Under the pieces are notes generated by a model. The model did no database searches and was not told the origin of the DNA. It saw only the letters and a program-made list of their open reading frames with translations. From Lysinibacillus agricola (GTDB taxonomy: Bacteria; Bacillota; Bacilli; Bacillales_A; Planococcaceae), in the NCBI RefSeq assembly GCF_016638705.1, contig NZ_CP067341.1, positions 4,963,501 to 5,027,500 of the forward strand: a stretch of 64,000 nucleotides of DNA, written 5' to 3'. Position numbers and translations under genes: made by a program. Shown in pieces: positions 45,103-53,987 of this stretch (positions within the stretch are counted from its first letter, which is position 1; each line of letters begins with the position of its first letter).

Positions 45103-45450
45103 TTATTTTATAAATCGTATAAATCGTTTCTTCCCAATTTGTAAAACCTCCTCATTCATCAATATCTTGTCAGTATCATCTACTGTAAGTTTTCCACCAT
45201 TTAAAGAAACGTCATTTTGTTTAATTAATCGCATAAATTCACTTTTACTTTTAATATAGTTTTTAGCAATTAATGATGGAATAATATCTAGTACAGATTC
45301 TTTCCCTATTTCAATTAACATTGAGGGTATATTATCGGGAATTTGTTTCTTTGAGGAATGGTCGAACTTTGCTAGCATCTCTCCTTCATTAACAATCTTG
45401 TCTACACCCTTTTGAATAATTTCTAATTGTTCCTCTGGTTTTAAAAACAT
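45103..45450 (-). CDS. Internally deleted tyrosyl-tRNA synthetase (N-terminal piece joined to S4 domain)
   Basis: 115 residues in one clean frame. Residues 1-32 (FLKPEEQLEIIQKGVDKIVN) match the start of TyrRS; from SKKQIPDNIP on, the protein matches the TyrRS C-terminus, with the RNA-binding S4 domain (YIKSKSEFMRLIKQNDVSLN, VLQIGKKRFIRF). The Rossmann catalytic core of about 280 residues (HIGH and KMSKS motifs) is missing at the junction FDHS/SKKQ. Yet the ATG 45450 has AAGGAG at nine bases and a T-box leader is intact upstream. It cannot charge tRNA. It may be a fresh in-frame deletion allele or a small T-box-regulated RNA-binding protein. Confidence 0.75.
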   Translation of the reverse strand: MFLKPEEQLEIIQKGVDKIVNEGEMLAKFDHSSKKQIPDNIPSMLIEIGKESVLDIIPSLIAKNYIKSKSEFMRLIKQNDVSLNGGKLTVDDTDKILMNEEVLQIGKKRFIRFIK

Positions 45451-45503
45451 ACAATACAACTCCTTGAATTCTTAATTAATATTGCAAGTTCTATAAGAGC
45501 AAA

Positions 45504-45735
45504 AAAAACGCCCTTTAGGAATCAACCTAAAGGACGTGTATGAACGTGCTACCACCTTAATTTAAGAATTATTCACATAACCCTTCTCAATAGGTACGGC
45601 TAAAGCGATACCTTTGCATTGATTACGGATGCAAACCCGTCGTATCCTACTAAAGTTCGGTACGCAGCTCCAAGATGTATTCATTTTAACTTTCCTTGCG
45701 CCTCTCATCGACCGGCTACTTTCTGTAAGTTCCAA
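45504..45735 (-). ncRNA. T-box riboswitch leader (probably tyrosine-specific)
   Basis: On the minus strand AAGGTGGTAGCACG (45558-45545) is the T-box antiterminator sequence, followed by a terminator stem ACGTCCTTTAGG / CCTAAAGGGCGT (45537-45508) and a run of eight T. Upstream GAATACATCTTGGAGCT contains a UAC triplet (45679-45677) in the position expected for a tyrosine specifier, agreeing with the tyrS-derived gene it precedes. Such leaders bind uncharged tRNA-Tyr and allow read-through. Confidence 0.75.
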
Positions 45736-45836
45736 TCAATTATGCCTCGGCATAATTGCGTCTGGAATCGGCTTTGTGCTTGCACAAAGAACTCCTTTCC
45801 GATTCCGTGACATCCGCCGGAGGCTTTAACTTCAAC
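45731..45836. repeat. Palindromic intergenic repeat (REP-like)
   Basis: TCAATTATGCCTCGGCATAATTGCGTC and CGCCGGAGGCTTTAACTTC are shared with the repeat at 3672-3790; between them lies a hairpin GGAATCGG ... CCGATTCC around a TTTGTGC/GCACAAA stem. It lies directly upstream of, or within, the T-box transcript. Confidence 0.65.
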
Positions 45837-46051
45837 GCTTTTACTCTTATACTCCAAATCGTTATCAACAATTTTTCGTTATGCAAATCTTGTTAATTAT
45901 TATAGTCCCTTTATTTGAATTGTCAATAAATTAAAAGGATATTTTAAATTAAGTTGGATAATTCTTGTAAATTTACTTAACATAGCTCCCTAAGTACATT
46001 TACAGATACAATTGATAACTAAAGCCCTCTAAATGCAATATCTAATAAAAA

Positions 46052-46735
46052 TTATAATTGGGCTAAATGAATAATCAAAAATACTATAGGAGGAATCATT
46101 AATGATGGCAGAAGATTTAACGTATTAAATTTCTTGATCCCCAAAATACTTAAACCGGAAGCTAATATTAATATACCTCCTACAATCGTCACTTCATTTA
46201 GAAGATCATTGCTTAAAGAATTCTCCATTAATATCGCAATTAAATAAATAGAACCTTGCCATACAAATAATACTATTCCTGCAACAGCTATCCCAATACC
46301 AAAAGTAGAAGCTAAAACAATTGAAGTAATTCCATCCAACATACCGTTTGCAAGCAGATATGTATAGTCTCCCTTTAACGCAGCCTCAACGGGACCTAAA
46401 ATTGATAAAGTTCCAATACAAAATAATAAAATAGCAGTCGATAACCCTTCAGCTAAATTACCCTTAGAGTACTTATTTACTAAAGCATTAAATCTTGTTT
46501 CTAACTTTAGTTTTTGACCTAGTAAACCTCCTATAGCTAAACTTACAATAAAGAGCACTGGATATTTGCTTGAAGGTAAATGTTGTACTAGTGCATTTAT
46601 TCCTAACCCCATAGCTACTAGTCCCATAGCCTGCATTAAAATATTATGATATTCATCTTTTATCCCCTTTTTAAAGATGCTTCCCACAATGCTCCCGACT
46701 ATTATCATCATTGTATTAAATATTGTTCCAATCAT
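46052..46735 (-). CDS. DUF554 membrane protein (YqgA/YdfK-like)
   Basis: 227 residues with about seven membrane segments, GTIFNTMMIIVGSIVGSIFK at the start and LLANGMLDGITSIVLAST plus GIKKFNTLNLLPSL near the end, the DUF554 pattern. A transport role is assumed for the family but no substrate is known. ATG 46735 follows GGAG by eight bases; ATG 46741 is too close. Confidence 0.83.
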   Translation of the reverse strand: MIGTIFNTMMIIVGSIVGSIFKKGIKDEYHNILMQAMGLVAMGLGINALVQHLPSSKYPVLFIVSLAIGGLLGQKLKLETRFNALVNKYSKGNLAEGLSTAILLFCIGTLSILGPVEAALKGDYTYLLANGMLDGITSIVLASTFGIGIAVAGIVLFVWQGSIYLIAILMENSLSNDLLNEVTIVGGILILASGLSILGIKKFNTLNLLPSLMIPPIVFLIIHLAQL

Positions 46736-46969
46736 AATCATTTCTCCTATTAAATAATAATCTTAACCCAAATGTATTATGAAGCTTAGCCATTTCCCCT
46801 ATTGAAAATCGATTCTCCATTCAAATCTTCCTTTAGTCATAAGATATGTTTAATTTATCTTATCACAATACAGTTCATTGACCGTTATTAGTGGCAGTTT
46901 TATCAAGCATATCCTCGATTCTTATATGGCTCAACCAGTAATTTAAATGATTTTATATAATCACTCTAA

Positions 46970-47011
46970 AAAAATAAGCTATAAAGAAAAATTTCTTCAC
47001 AGCTTATTTTT
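46970..47011 (-). terminator. Terminator of the MFS gene
   Basis: AAAAATAAGCT / AGCTTATTTTT with a 20-base loop, just after the MFS stop codon. Confidence 0.65.
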
Positions 47012-47021
47012 ATATTATTTT

Positions 47022-48461
47022 TTATTGCTCACTAGTTTGTGTGGATGGTTTTAATAAGAACCAAACAACTACTAAAGTTACTAGTGCTAATATAAAAGTA
47101 CCCATATAAATAAAATGTACACTTGAAGCTAATGCTTCTTGCGATTCGGTTACTACGTTTGCTGTAGTTCCTTCATGCCCACCAGAAGTTACAAGGTCAA
47201 GGTTTTTAATACCGCGTGCATGAATCATCGTGTTGAACATTGCCCCGAAAACTGCAGCTCCTAATGTTTGACTAAACGTATTGATAAATGTGTTTAAACC
47301 AATTGCTGTCCCGCGCGTATTATTTGGAACAGCCGCTTGAATTGTTACCATGTAGATAGGTGTAATAAGCCCCATTCCTAAGCCGAATAATCCAACTGCA
47401 ACATAAATGAGGAATGCTGGTGAATCTGTCGACAATGTAAATAATGAAAAGGCAGCAACCGAAAGAACGCTAGCTCCAAGTAGAATGATTTGCTTCGTAT
47501 TTAAGCTACCAACTAATTTACCTGAAAAAATAGTGCCAACTGTCCACATTACAGGTAGTGGCATTAAAATGAGTCCGGCGTCTGTCGCATTTTTCCCTAA
47601 TACACCTTGACTCCAAATTGGAAGATACATTGTAATACTAATAATCATTGCACCAGAAATAAGCGTTAGTATATTTATAATAGATAATGTACGGTTAGAG
47701 AAAAGTGCTAGCGGAATTAATGGTTCCGGAGATTTTTTCTCAATGAATAAGAAAATAATGAATGAAAGAGCTGCAAAGATTAAGAGGCCAATAATTGTCA
47801 TGTCCCCCCAGTTTTGCTTACTGCTACCTGTTAATAACGCGTATAGTAGAGCGATTGTACTTAATGAGAATACTGTTGCACCAAGATAGTCGATATGATG
47901 CTTAGCAGGCTTAATAGATTCTTTATAATAAATGACAATCATTATGCAAGCGATAATTCCAAATGGAACGTTTAAGAAGAAGATATAGCGCCAAGAAAGG
48001 GAATCAACTAAAAATCCGCCAACTAATGGTCCGATAACACCAGAGATACCCCAAACAGCACTAATCCACCCCTGTGCTTTTGCACGGTCTTTCACTTCGC
48101 TATATAAGTCACCAATGATTGTCATTGTTATTGGCATAATAGCGCCAGCACCTAGACCTTGAAGGGCACGAAAGACGATGAGCTGTTCCATCGATGTAAC
48201 GATACCGCAAAGTGCAGAGCCAATTAAAAATATTGTAGCTCCGATAAGTAAAACTTTTTTACGACCGAATAAATCAGCCAGTTTCCCGTAGATTGGAGTC
48301 GAAACAGCTGTGGCAAGCATATAAATTGCATAAACCCAACTAACAAGTTCGACGCCTGACAAATCATTCGTTATACGGGGGATTGCTGTACTAATAATTG
48401 TTCCTTCAACAGCAGAAAGAAATGTCATTAACATTAATGATAAAATAACTTTTTTTCTCAT
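47022..48461 (-). CDS. MFS multidrug exporter, DHA2 family (14 TM)
   Basis: 479 residues with about fourteen membrane segments. Motif A appears as YGKLADLFGRKKVLLIG and the drug/H+ antiporter motif C region as WGISGVIGPLVGGFLVD; RITNDLSGVELVSWVYAIYM is typical of DHA2 (EmrB/QacA-like) pumps that expel toxic organic cations or antibiotics. ATG 48461 follows AAAGGG; the frame from 48482 is longer without support. The upstream DNA (48481-48550) holds several TAGTTAT/ATAACTA units that may bind a regulator. Confidence 0.87.
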   Translation of the reverse strand: MRKKVILSLMLMTFLSAVEGTIISTAIPRITNDLSGVELVSWVYAIYMLATAVSTPIYGKLADLFGRKKVLLIGATIFLIGSALCGIVTSMEQLIVFRALQGLGAGAIMPITMTIIGDLYSEVKDRAKAQGWISAVWGISGVIGPLVGGFLVDSLSWRYIFFLNVPFGIIACIMIVIYYKESIKPAKHHIDYLGATVFSLSTIALLYALLTGSSKQNWGDMTIIGLLIFAALSFIIFLFIEKKSPEPLIPLALFSNRTLSIINILTLISGAMIISITMYLPIWSQGVLGKNATDAGLILMPLPVMWTVGTIFSGKLVGSLNTKQIILLGASVLSVAAFSLFTLSTDSPAFLIYVAVGLFGLGMGLITPIYMVTIQAAVPNNTRGTAIGLNTFINTFSQTLGAAVFGAMFNTMIHARGIKNLDLVTSGGHEGTTANVVTESQEALASSVHFIYMGTFILALVTLVVVWFLLKPSTQTSEQ

Positions 48462-48538
48462 ATTTTTCCCTTTCACTTCCATCTAGTTAAAAAAACCAAT
48501 ATATAACTAAGTATTTTTTATTATATATCAACTAATAA

Positions 48539-48735
48539 CTATGTATCTTCTAAAACGTCAAATTGAATATCTCCACCATTGAAACGGATATCAATAAAAC
48601 AATTATCGTCAGACCCCATTAATTTTTCCCTCATCAACATTATGTACTTCAACTAATCTGCCCCGATTAGCACAAAAAGCGATCGCTCTAATTGAACAAT
48701 CGCCCTCGTTAATGAAAAAGAAAAGCTATTTATTA
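48539..48735 (-). pseudogene. Possible small gene remnant with a frameshift
   Basis: The minus strand reads EGDCSIRAIAFCANRGRLVE, then after one base too many in an A run, LMGSDDNCFIDIRFNGGDI and FDVLEDT to a stop at 48539. The second part alone has an ATG with GAGGGA upstream (25 codons). The residues look coding but I do not recognise the family. Confidence 0.25.
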
Positions 48736-48983
48736 AACTTCTTGATAATTGCTCATTAAATAATTCACAAGACAATCATTAATTTTAACACAAATATCCA
48801 TAAAAAAAACCACCTCAAAGAATAGCTAAATGAAGTGATTTTTATCAAGCTTTAATACAAATTATCTACCTTTTTTACAAAGCACAGCAGATGTGAAGAG
48901 ATAATAAAGTTGTAAACTGAGCAAGTAGCAAAAAGACGTTATAGCTACTCGCATTTAAAAGAGCTTGTTACTTAAATTAAAAG

Positions 48984-49021
48984 GCCCAACTTCTCTGCAA
49001 ATTAATATAGAGAAATTGGGC
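48984..49021. terminator. Terminator-like hairpin
   Basis: GCCCAACTTCTCT pairs with AGAGAAATTGGGC (one mismatch), T run on the plus side; downstream of the anti-sigma gene on the minus strand. Confidence 0.6.
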
Positions 49022-49135
49022 TTTTACGTTACTTCATTTAGTTATATGAATAGGACTATCTATAGCAGGAGTTAGATTTTCAATAAATACAAATTCTTTT
49101 AAATCACCTTTGAACTTCCGAAATACTAATGCAGG

Positions 49136-50749
49136 TCATTTTCCAGACTTAAGTGGAATACGAAGCTCTTCATTTGGCTTATTGATTCCATAACTATAAA
49201 TGTAAATATCTAGCTCTTTCTTGTCGAATTTCTCATAAACGTCCATAGATTTATTACTTTCATCATAAGATTCTGGTTCCCCTAAGATCTGTTCTTTACC
49301 GTCCAAATAATAAGTTCGATCGACTCCATCAAACGTCGGGTCTGAGCTCAAGGTTTCCACATAGAGGTTATTGTCCTTCAAATAATAAGTCCATGAGACT
49401 GGATACCCCGCAATGCTAGACGTTGTAGTTTGATGTTTTTCTGATATGTCAGTCAAATGGATTGGTTTGTCGTTCTCGTCTCCGTAAAAACTATCGATAC
49501 GGTGCTTCGCGACGAGGGTTATAGGCTGATTAGCCAGAGAAGCTGCATCTAGCCCTACCACTTCAAAGCGTAGTTCTTCTTGTCCTTTACCCATAAAATA
49601 CCCATTTAACAGAGTTCCACCTACATCTAGTTGATACTCTCTAAAAGGAAGAGTGTAGTAGTCTTCTTGAGTAATTTTCAAACGAACTTGGGTTGGTGTA
49701 ACCTTCATTTCGTGGATTTTCGTTCCGCCAGGCACATTGTCCATAGGGATATCTAGCACTTGCTTAAATGACCCATTTTCCAACTGTTTTTTGGAAAGAT
49801 TCATATTTATGCTCCAAGTACTTTCTTTTGTTTCTAGTATGTGATCATAAGAAAGCTGGAATTTAGTTCCTTCTTCACGTAAGGTGTTAGACTTGAATAT
49901 TTGACTCATGTTTGCTCCCATGTCTACGAAAGAAGAACTTTCCGCTTTTTTAACAGATTTATCCGCACTATTGATTGCCTCGAAATTGATCCATCTGTTC
50001 TCCAATTCAGGATCCGTAAGCGTAACGGCTGATTTTAGGAGAACTTTACCTTCAGCTTGTTCAAAAGACTGCAAGGTCACGCTACCCAGCCCATCCTTTT
50101 GAATTGGGAACACTTGCGTAGTAGAGTCATTAGGATTATAGCTGATGGACTGCTTCTTATTGTTGATCAATCGCATGTTCTCCATTATAAACTCAACATC
50201 GGTCGTCTGCCCTTTGCCAACCCAGTCCGTTTCAAAATACCCCTGGAATTCACCAATCTCTCCATTCCATTTACCCCAATAATTGCCTTCGATAAAGTTA
50301 CCCTTTGAATCTTTTAGTCCGATCACTTCAAAATCTACATCATTTACATCCTGGGGTGTTTCAGGTTTCAAACTATACAGCAATACGGTTCTGTTCTCGT
50401 CTATAAACGCCGTATGTACGGTTAACGTGACACCCTCCTTTGTAACGGACTGCTCAATCGTTTGGCCTAAGCCCTTCTCTAACGCGGACTGAATACCTTC
50501 CCTATGCGAAAGCATGCTGGACCAGTCATAATTCAGAGCTGCATAAACTGGTGTAGCCATCAAAGCTACAGATAGCCCTGCAACCAATGCAAAGCGCTTT
50601 CTTTTTCGAGGACGGAGCACAACTGGTTCACCCCCAGCAACCTTTAGCTCGTCCTGCTGGATACTGCTCCACATCTGATCAAAGTCAGGGTAATCGACAT
50701 TATTTGATGCCTTCATTTGGTTTTTAAGCTTTTTCTCAATGCGTTCCAA
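49136..50749 (-). CDS. DUF4179 anti-sigma factor, large form
   Basis: 537 residues: a cytosolic head of about 55 residues (DYPDFDQMWSSIQQDELKV) with an arginine/lysine cluster (RPRKRKRF), one membrane helix at about 53-72 (ALVAGLSVALMATPVYAAL), then a large extracellular part with a DUF4179 module and further beta-sandwich repeats. TTG 50749 follows GGGAGAG by seven bases and overlaps the upstream sigma gene by 14 bases, so the pair is coupled. It should sequester that sigma factor. It is longer than the analogous protein at 4236-5495 by about 120 residues. Confidence 0.82.
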   Translation of the reverse strand: MERIEKKLKNQMKASNNVDYPDFDQMWSSIQQDELKVAGGEPVVLRPRKRKRFALVAGLSVALMATPVYAALNYDWSSMLSHREGIQSALEKGLGQTIEQSVTKEGVTLTVHTAFIDENRTVLLYSLKPETPQDVNDVDFEVIGLKDSKGNFIEGNYWGKWNGEIGEFQGYFETDWVGKGQTTDVEFIMENMRLINNKKQSISYNPNDSTTQVFPIQKDGLGSVTLQSFEQAEGKVLLKSAVTLTDPELENRWINFEAINSADKSVKKAESSSFVDMGANMSQIFKSNTLREEGTKFQLSYDHILETKESTWSINMNLSKKQLENGSFKQVLDIPMDNVPGGTKIHEMKVTPTQVRLKITQEDYYTLPFREYQLDVGGTLLNGYFMGKGQEELRFEVVGLDAASLANQPITLVAKHRIDSFYGDENDKPIHLTDISEKHQTTTSSIAGYPVSWTYYLKDNNLYVETLSSDPTFDGVDRTYYLDGKEQILGEPESYDESNKSMDVYEKFDKKELDIYIYSYGINKPNEELRIPLKSGK

Positions 50750-51269
50750 ATTGGTTCTCTCCCTTCAACCATAAGTTGTTTTTGTGTTCAAGCTTTTTGC
50801 GCATGATTTTCAATGCTTTATGGAGTCTCGACTTCACTGTTCCCACAGGAATCTGCAGGGTTTCAGCGATCTCTGCCATGGATAGCTCACCGATATAGCG
50901 GAGGGTAACAACTGCCATTAATTTGTCTGGTAGTTGCTTCAGTAGTTCCTCCCATTCTTCCTGAGCTGTTTTTTCTACTACAATCGTGTCTACGGATTTA
51001 ATTGAAAATGTAGCCTGCTCATGAAGCCATTGAACCTGACCCTGTTTATCACGCTGAGTCTGATTCCGTTTTAGCAAGTTTAAGCAATGGTTCATTGCGA
51101 TGCGCATGATCCAGGCACGCGTATGCTCAACGCTTTGCCAATCCTGACGAAAAACGGTGATAAATACGTCATGGCAGAGATCTTCCGCATCTTGTGCGTT
51201 TCGTAGCATGTAATAACATGTGCGGTATACATCCTTGTTATAAGAATCGAATAATTCACGCTCTGTCAA
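50736..51269 (-). CDS. ECF RNA polymerase sigma factor
   Basis: 177 residues. Region 2: CYYMLRNAQDAEDLCHDVFI and RAWIMRIAMNHCLNLLKR; region 4: LPDKLMAVVTLRYIGELSMA and IPVGTVKSRLHKALKIMRKK. TTG 51269 is preceded by AAAGGAGGTG at seven bases. It forms an operon with the DUF4179 anti-sigma. On the minus strand TGAACC lies about 70 bases upstream and could be an ECF -35 element, but no clear -10 follows. Regulon unknown. Confidence 0.87.
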   Translation of the reverse strand: MTERELFDSYNKDVYRTCYYMLRNAQDAEDLCHDVFITVFRQDWQSVEHTRAWIMRIAMNHCLNLLKRNQTQRDKQGQVQWLHEQATFSIKSVDTIVVEKTAQEEWEELLKQLPDKLMAVVTLRYIGELSMAEIAETLQIPVGTVKSRLHKALKIMRKKLEHKNNLWLKGENQFGTH

Positions 51270-51571
51270 TCCAAGGCACCTCCTTTCTATGCGTTATACT
51301 TTATAAACAAATGACTATTGAAAAAGGTTCATCTTTTTTGGTAAAGTCATTCTTTATTGGTATTGAATTCTTTTTTGTGAACTTCGTATTCAAAACTAAG
51401 ACAACCACAATAGAAGAGAAAGCTTCTATCATAAAGAAACCACGCATTTTGAAACATTGATCAAAGTGCGAGGTTCAAATTTTATCGATATTTAATTTTA
51501 AAAATGGGAAATCAGATGTTAGCCTAAATATATTATGTATTTTTTCTGACATACTAAGCCTCGTAATATTT

Positions 51572-52042
51572 TTAGCAATATTTAAAAATACTAATGTAAT
51601 AGTCTTCTTCTGGAAAGTCCCCGATGTATTCCAGACCATTTCTTGAATAAAACTCTTTTAACTTTTCATTTCCAGCCCAACAATCTAAATATAGTGTTTT
51701 TTTTAACTCTTTTACAAAAGAACAAGCAAATTGCGTTATTGAGGAACCAAAATCCCTCCCTTGAAATTCAGGTAATATAGCAATCTGAGATAGATATTTA
51801 CTTTTCACTTCAACAGAGAACTCATTGATATTATCTATATCGTTTATGCAAAAGGTCCCAATTATTTTTTTATCTAAAAATAAAACGTAACAGAAATTAT
51901 TCTTTATTTGATTAGCAATTTTTTTGTGATCCCAAGGATAATCCCATTGGTGTATTCCTTTTTGTTGTAAATCCAAAGTAGTGGTATTCAATATATACAA
52001 CAATTGTTGTAAATCATCTAATTTAGCTAATCTTATCTTCAT
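51572..52042 (-). CDS. GNAT acetyltransferase
   Basis: 156 residues: IRLAKLDDLQQLLYILNTTT, AILPEFQGRDFGSSITQFAC (acetyl-CoA loop), YSRNGLEYIGDFPEEDYYI. The WDYPWDHKK segment resembles acetyltransferases of the YesJ/YkkB type. ATG 52042 follows AAGGGGG. Single gene; substrate unknown. Confidence 0.82.
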   Translation of the reverse strand: MKIRLAKLDDLQQLLYILNTTTLDLQQKGIHQWDYPWDHKKIANQIKNNFCYVLFLDKKIIGTFCINDIDNINEFSVEVKSKYLSQIAILPEFQGRDFGSSITQFACSFVKELKKTLYLDCWAGNEKLKEFYSRNGLEYIGDFPEEDYYISIFKYC

Positions 52043-52144
52043 ATACTTACCCCCTTCCTTTAATGGTACTAGCTTTAAATCACCTGTGTTGATATTCCAT
52101 GTTCTAAAATGGGATGTAATAAGTCATTTACAACCTCATAATAC

Positions 52145-52195
52145 AAGCAGATGGCAATGTAGAGGTCCATTATAGAACTTCTAAACCATCTGCTT
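52145..52195. repeat. Inverted repeat with wide loop (possible terminator)
   Basis: AAGCAGATGG and CCATCTGCTT enclose about 31 bases, with T residues after the right arm. Confidence 0.4.
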
Positions 52196-52265
52196 TTGTA
52201 GGCAAGCACTTTTTTATCATTAGAAAGATGGAGATAAGTTAGTTCATCTTCCTAAGTCTCCAATT

Positions 52266-52502
52266 CTACACTTCTCCTTTTTTACGTGCCGCCATTTCAT
52301 CTTTCATTTCTTCTTTTAATCCTTCAATTGACTTTTGACGTCGCTTATTTTTTTCTTTAATCATTTCACTTTGCATAGGGTCTGCAAATTCCAAACTAAT
52401 TTCCGCTTCATGAAGTTTTTCTTCGGTGTTTTTAACGATATCACGGATTCGTTCAACGTTATTGGATCTATCATCTGGTTTCGAGTGTCTTGAATTAGCC
52501 AT
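52266..52502 (-). CDS. tlp: Small acid-soluble spore protein Tlp
   Basis: 78 residues matching Tlp (thioredoxin-like SASP): KPDDRSNNVERIRDIVKNTE, EISLEFADPMQSEMIKEKNK, RRQKSIEGLKEEMKDEMAAR. It accumulates in the forespore under sigma-G and is degraded on germination. The start has TAGGAGG seven bases upstream. Its presence indicates an endospore former. Confidence 0.88.
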   Translation of the reverse strand: MANSRHSKPDDRSNNVERIRDIVKNTEEKLHEAEISLEFADPMQSEMIKEKNKRRQKSIEGLKEEMKDEMAARKKGEV

Positions 52503-52607
52503 GTTAGCCTCCTAAAATTTTGACATGAATTTAGTTTGGCTTGTTTGTGTGTTTATATGTGTACTAATTTTTACTAAGGAGAAGATAAATACATTTTAAC
52601 GGTACAA

Positions 52608-52637
52608 CAAAAAAGCAACCCCCGCTTGAGGATTGCC
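52608..52637 (-). terminator. Terminator of the LacI-type regulator gene
   Basis: Minus strand GCAATCC-TC / G-GGGGTTGC with a short loop, followed by TTTTTT. Confidence 0.6.
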
Positions 52638-52640
52638 ATT

Positions 52641-53639
52641 TTAGTTAGTCGAATCTCGTTGAATTAATATCGGCTTAAAGCGATATAATTTTTGCTCATT
52701 GGATAGATGTTCTTTTTTGATTTTGGTTAAGAGAAGTGAAGCCGATTTTTGAGCCATTGGTAGGATGGGTTGTTTCAATGTTGTGATAGAAGGAGTTACA
52801 AATTTTGCATATGGTACATCATCAACCGCTATCACCTGTAAATCATTAGGCACGTGCAAGTTTCGTTTTTTTATATAAATCATTAATTCTTGGAAAATTC
52901 GATCATTTGCCGCAATTATTCCCTTCGGTGGTTGTTCCAATGTAAATAATTGATTGAATATCTCTTCCATCTCAGCTGGCTCACCATTTTTTATATAGCG
53001 CTCATCAATGAACAGATTTCTATTTCTTAGTGCTTGGCGAAATCCTTCTAAACGTTCGACACGAGGAGTAATCGGTAAGGTTAAAGATGTAGTGATAATG
53101 GCTAATGGTCGTTTTAGAAACGTCTCCACTGCCGTATCCATTGCGGAAAAATTATCAAGCAAAACAGCTGGAATATCTACTCCCTCAATAAATCGGTCGA
53201 TAAAAACGATTGGCATTGCTTGTTGATGAAGCCTTATATAGAGATTTTTATTTTCTCCTGTTGGAAAAACTATTAAGCCATCTACCTGTTTTTCTAGTAA
53301 AGTTTCGATATGCTTCTTCTCTTTTTTAGGATTATCCGCTGAGTTACATACAATCATATGGAAGCCTTCTTTATCAAACTCTGCTTCCAGTGCGTTTATA
53401 ATTTTTGTTGAAAAGTCATGGATAATATTCGCTACAATAATGCCAATCGTAAAGGTAGATTTCTGTTTTAAGCTACGAGCCATTAAATTTGGACGATATT
53501 GCAATGCTTCAACAGCTTCTTCAATTTTCTTACGAGTCTCTGCACTCATATATTCATATCGCTTATTCAAATATTGCGATACAGTACTATTCGAAACATT
53601 TGCATATTGTGCAACATCGGCAATTGTTGTTTTTTTCAC
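52641..53639 (-). CDS. LacI family regulator (KdgR-like)
   Basis: 332 residues: LacI helix-turn-helix (KKTTIADVAQYANVSNSTVS, QYLNKRYEYMS) and periplasmic-binding-like sugar domain (FTIGIIVANIIHDFSTKIIN, PKGIIAANDRIFQELMIYI). It lies downstream of a KDG kinase/aldolase operon on the same strand, and iterated operator-like repeats lie upstream of that operon, so a KdgR role is inferred. GTG 53639 was chosen for AGGAG ten bases upstream and because family members start with KKTTIADVA; the frame to 53699 is longer without support. Confidence 0.83.
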   Translation of the reverse strand: MKKTTIADVAQYANVSNSTVSQYLNKRYEYMSAETRKKIEEAVEALQYRPNLMARSLKQKSTFTIGIIVANIIHDFSTKIINALEAEFDKEGFHMIVCNSADNPKKEKKHIETLLEKQVDGLIVFPTGENKNLYIRLHQQAMPIVFIDRFIEGVDIPAVLLDNFSAMDTAVETFLKRPLAIITTSLTLPITPRVERLEGFRQALRNRNLFIDERYIKNGEPAEMEEIFNQLFTLEQPPKGIIAANDRIFQELMIYIKKRNLHVPNDLQVIAVDDVPYAKFVTPSITTLKQPILPMAQKSASLLLTKIKKEHLSNEQKLYRFKPILIQRDSTN

Positions 53640-53714
53640 TAAAATCAATCTCCTACCTATAAATATGAAAACTCTTCTTGGTATTATGTAGCATAGCATA
53701 TTTTACTGGTTAAA

Positions 53715-53850
53715 TTAACTATTCAAATAGTTATACACTTGTTCAGGTAAATCAATGCCCTTTTCCATTGTTTCTGCACTACGCTTCTGTTCAATTTCAC
53801 TAGGTACCAGTACTTTATCAAAATATAGTATAAATTGAAATAAAATACAA
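53715..53850 (-). pseudogene. C-terminal gene remnant, unrecognised
   Basis: The minus strand reads KVLVPSEIEQKRSAETMEKG then IDLPEQVYNYLNS and a TAA at 53715. Composition is clearly coding, but the frame is closed after about 45 codons upstream and has no start. It lies between the symporter terminator and the LacI gene, perhaps a lost member of the sugar-acid operon. Confidence 0.35.
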
Positions 53851-53939
53851 TCAAAGATGTGTGTAACAGTCTTATATTTAAACTTCTATTTTTGAAATAG
53901 TGTATCAAATATTTCAAACTTATGATTAACTTTTATAAA

Positions 53940-53975
53940 AATAGCCTTCTTCTGTTTAGATTGAAGAAGGCTATT
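53940..53975 (-). terminator. Terminator of the kdg-aminotransferase-symporter operon
   Basis: Perfect 13-bp stem AATAGCCTTCTTC / GAAGAAGGCTATT with a 10-base loop, 12 bases after the symporter stop. Confidence 0.75.
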
Positions 53976-53987
53976 GGCTCTAGTATA

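Larger units (their letters stand above)
48462..49135. other. Intergenic region with a possible gene remnant
   Basis: About 670 bases. It holds the MFS upstream region, a possible remnant at 48539-48735 and a terminator at 48984-49021. Confidence 0.4.
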
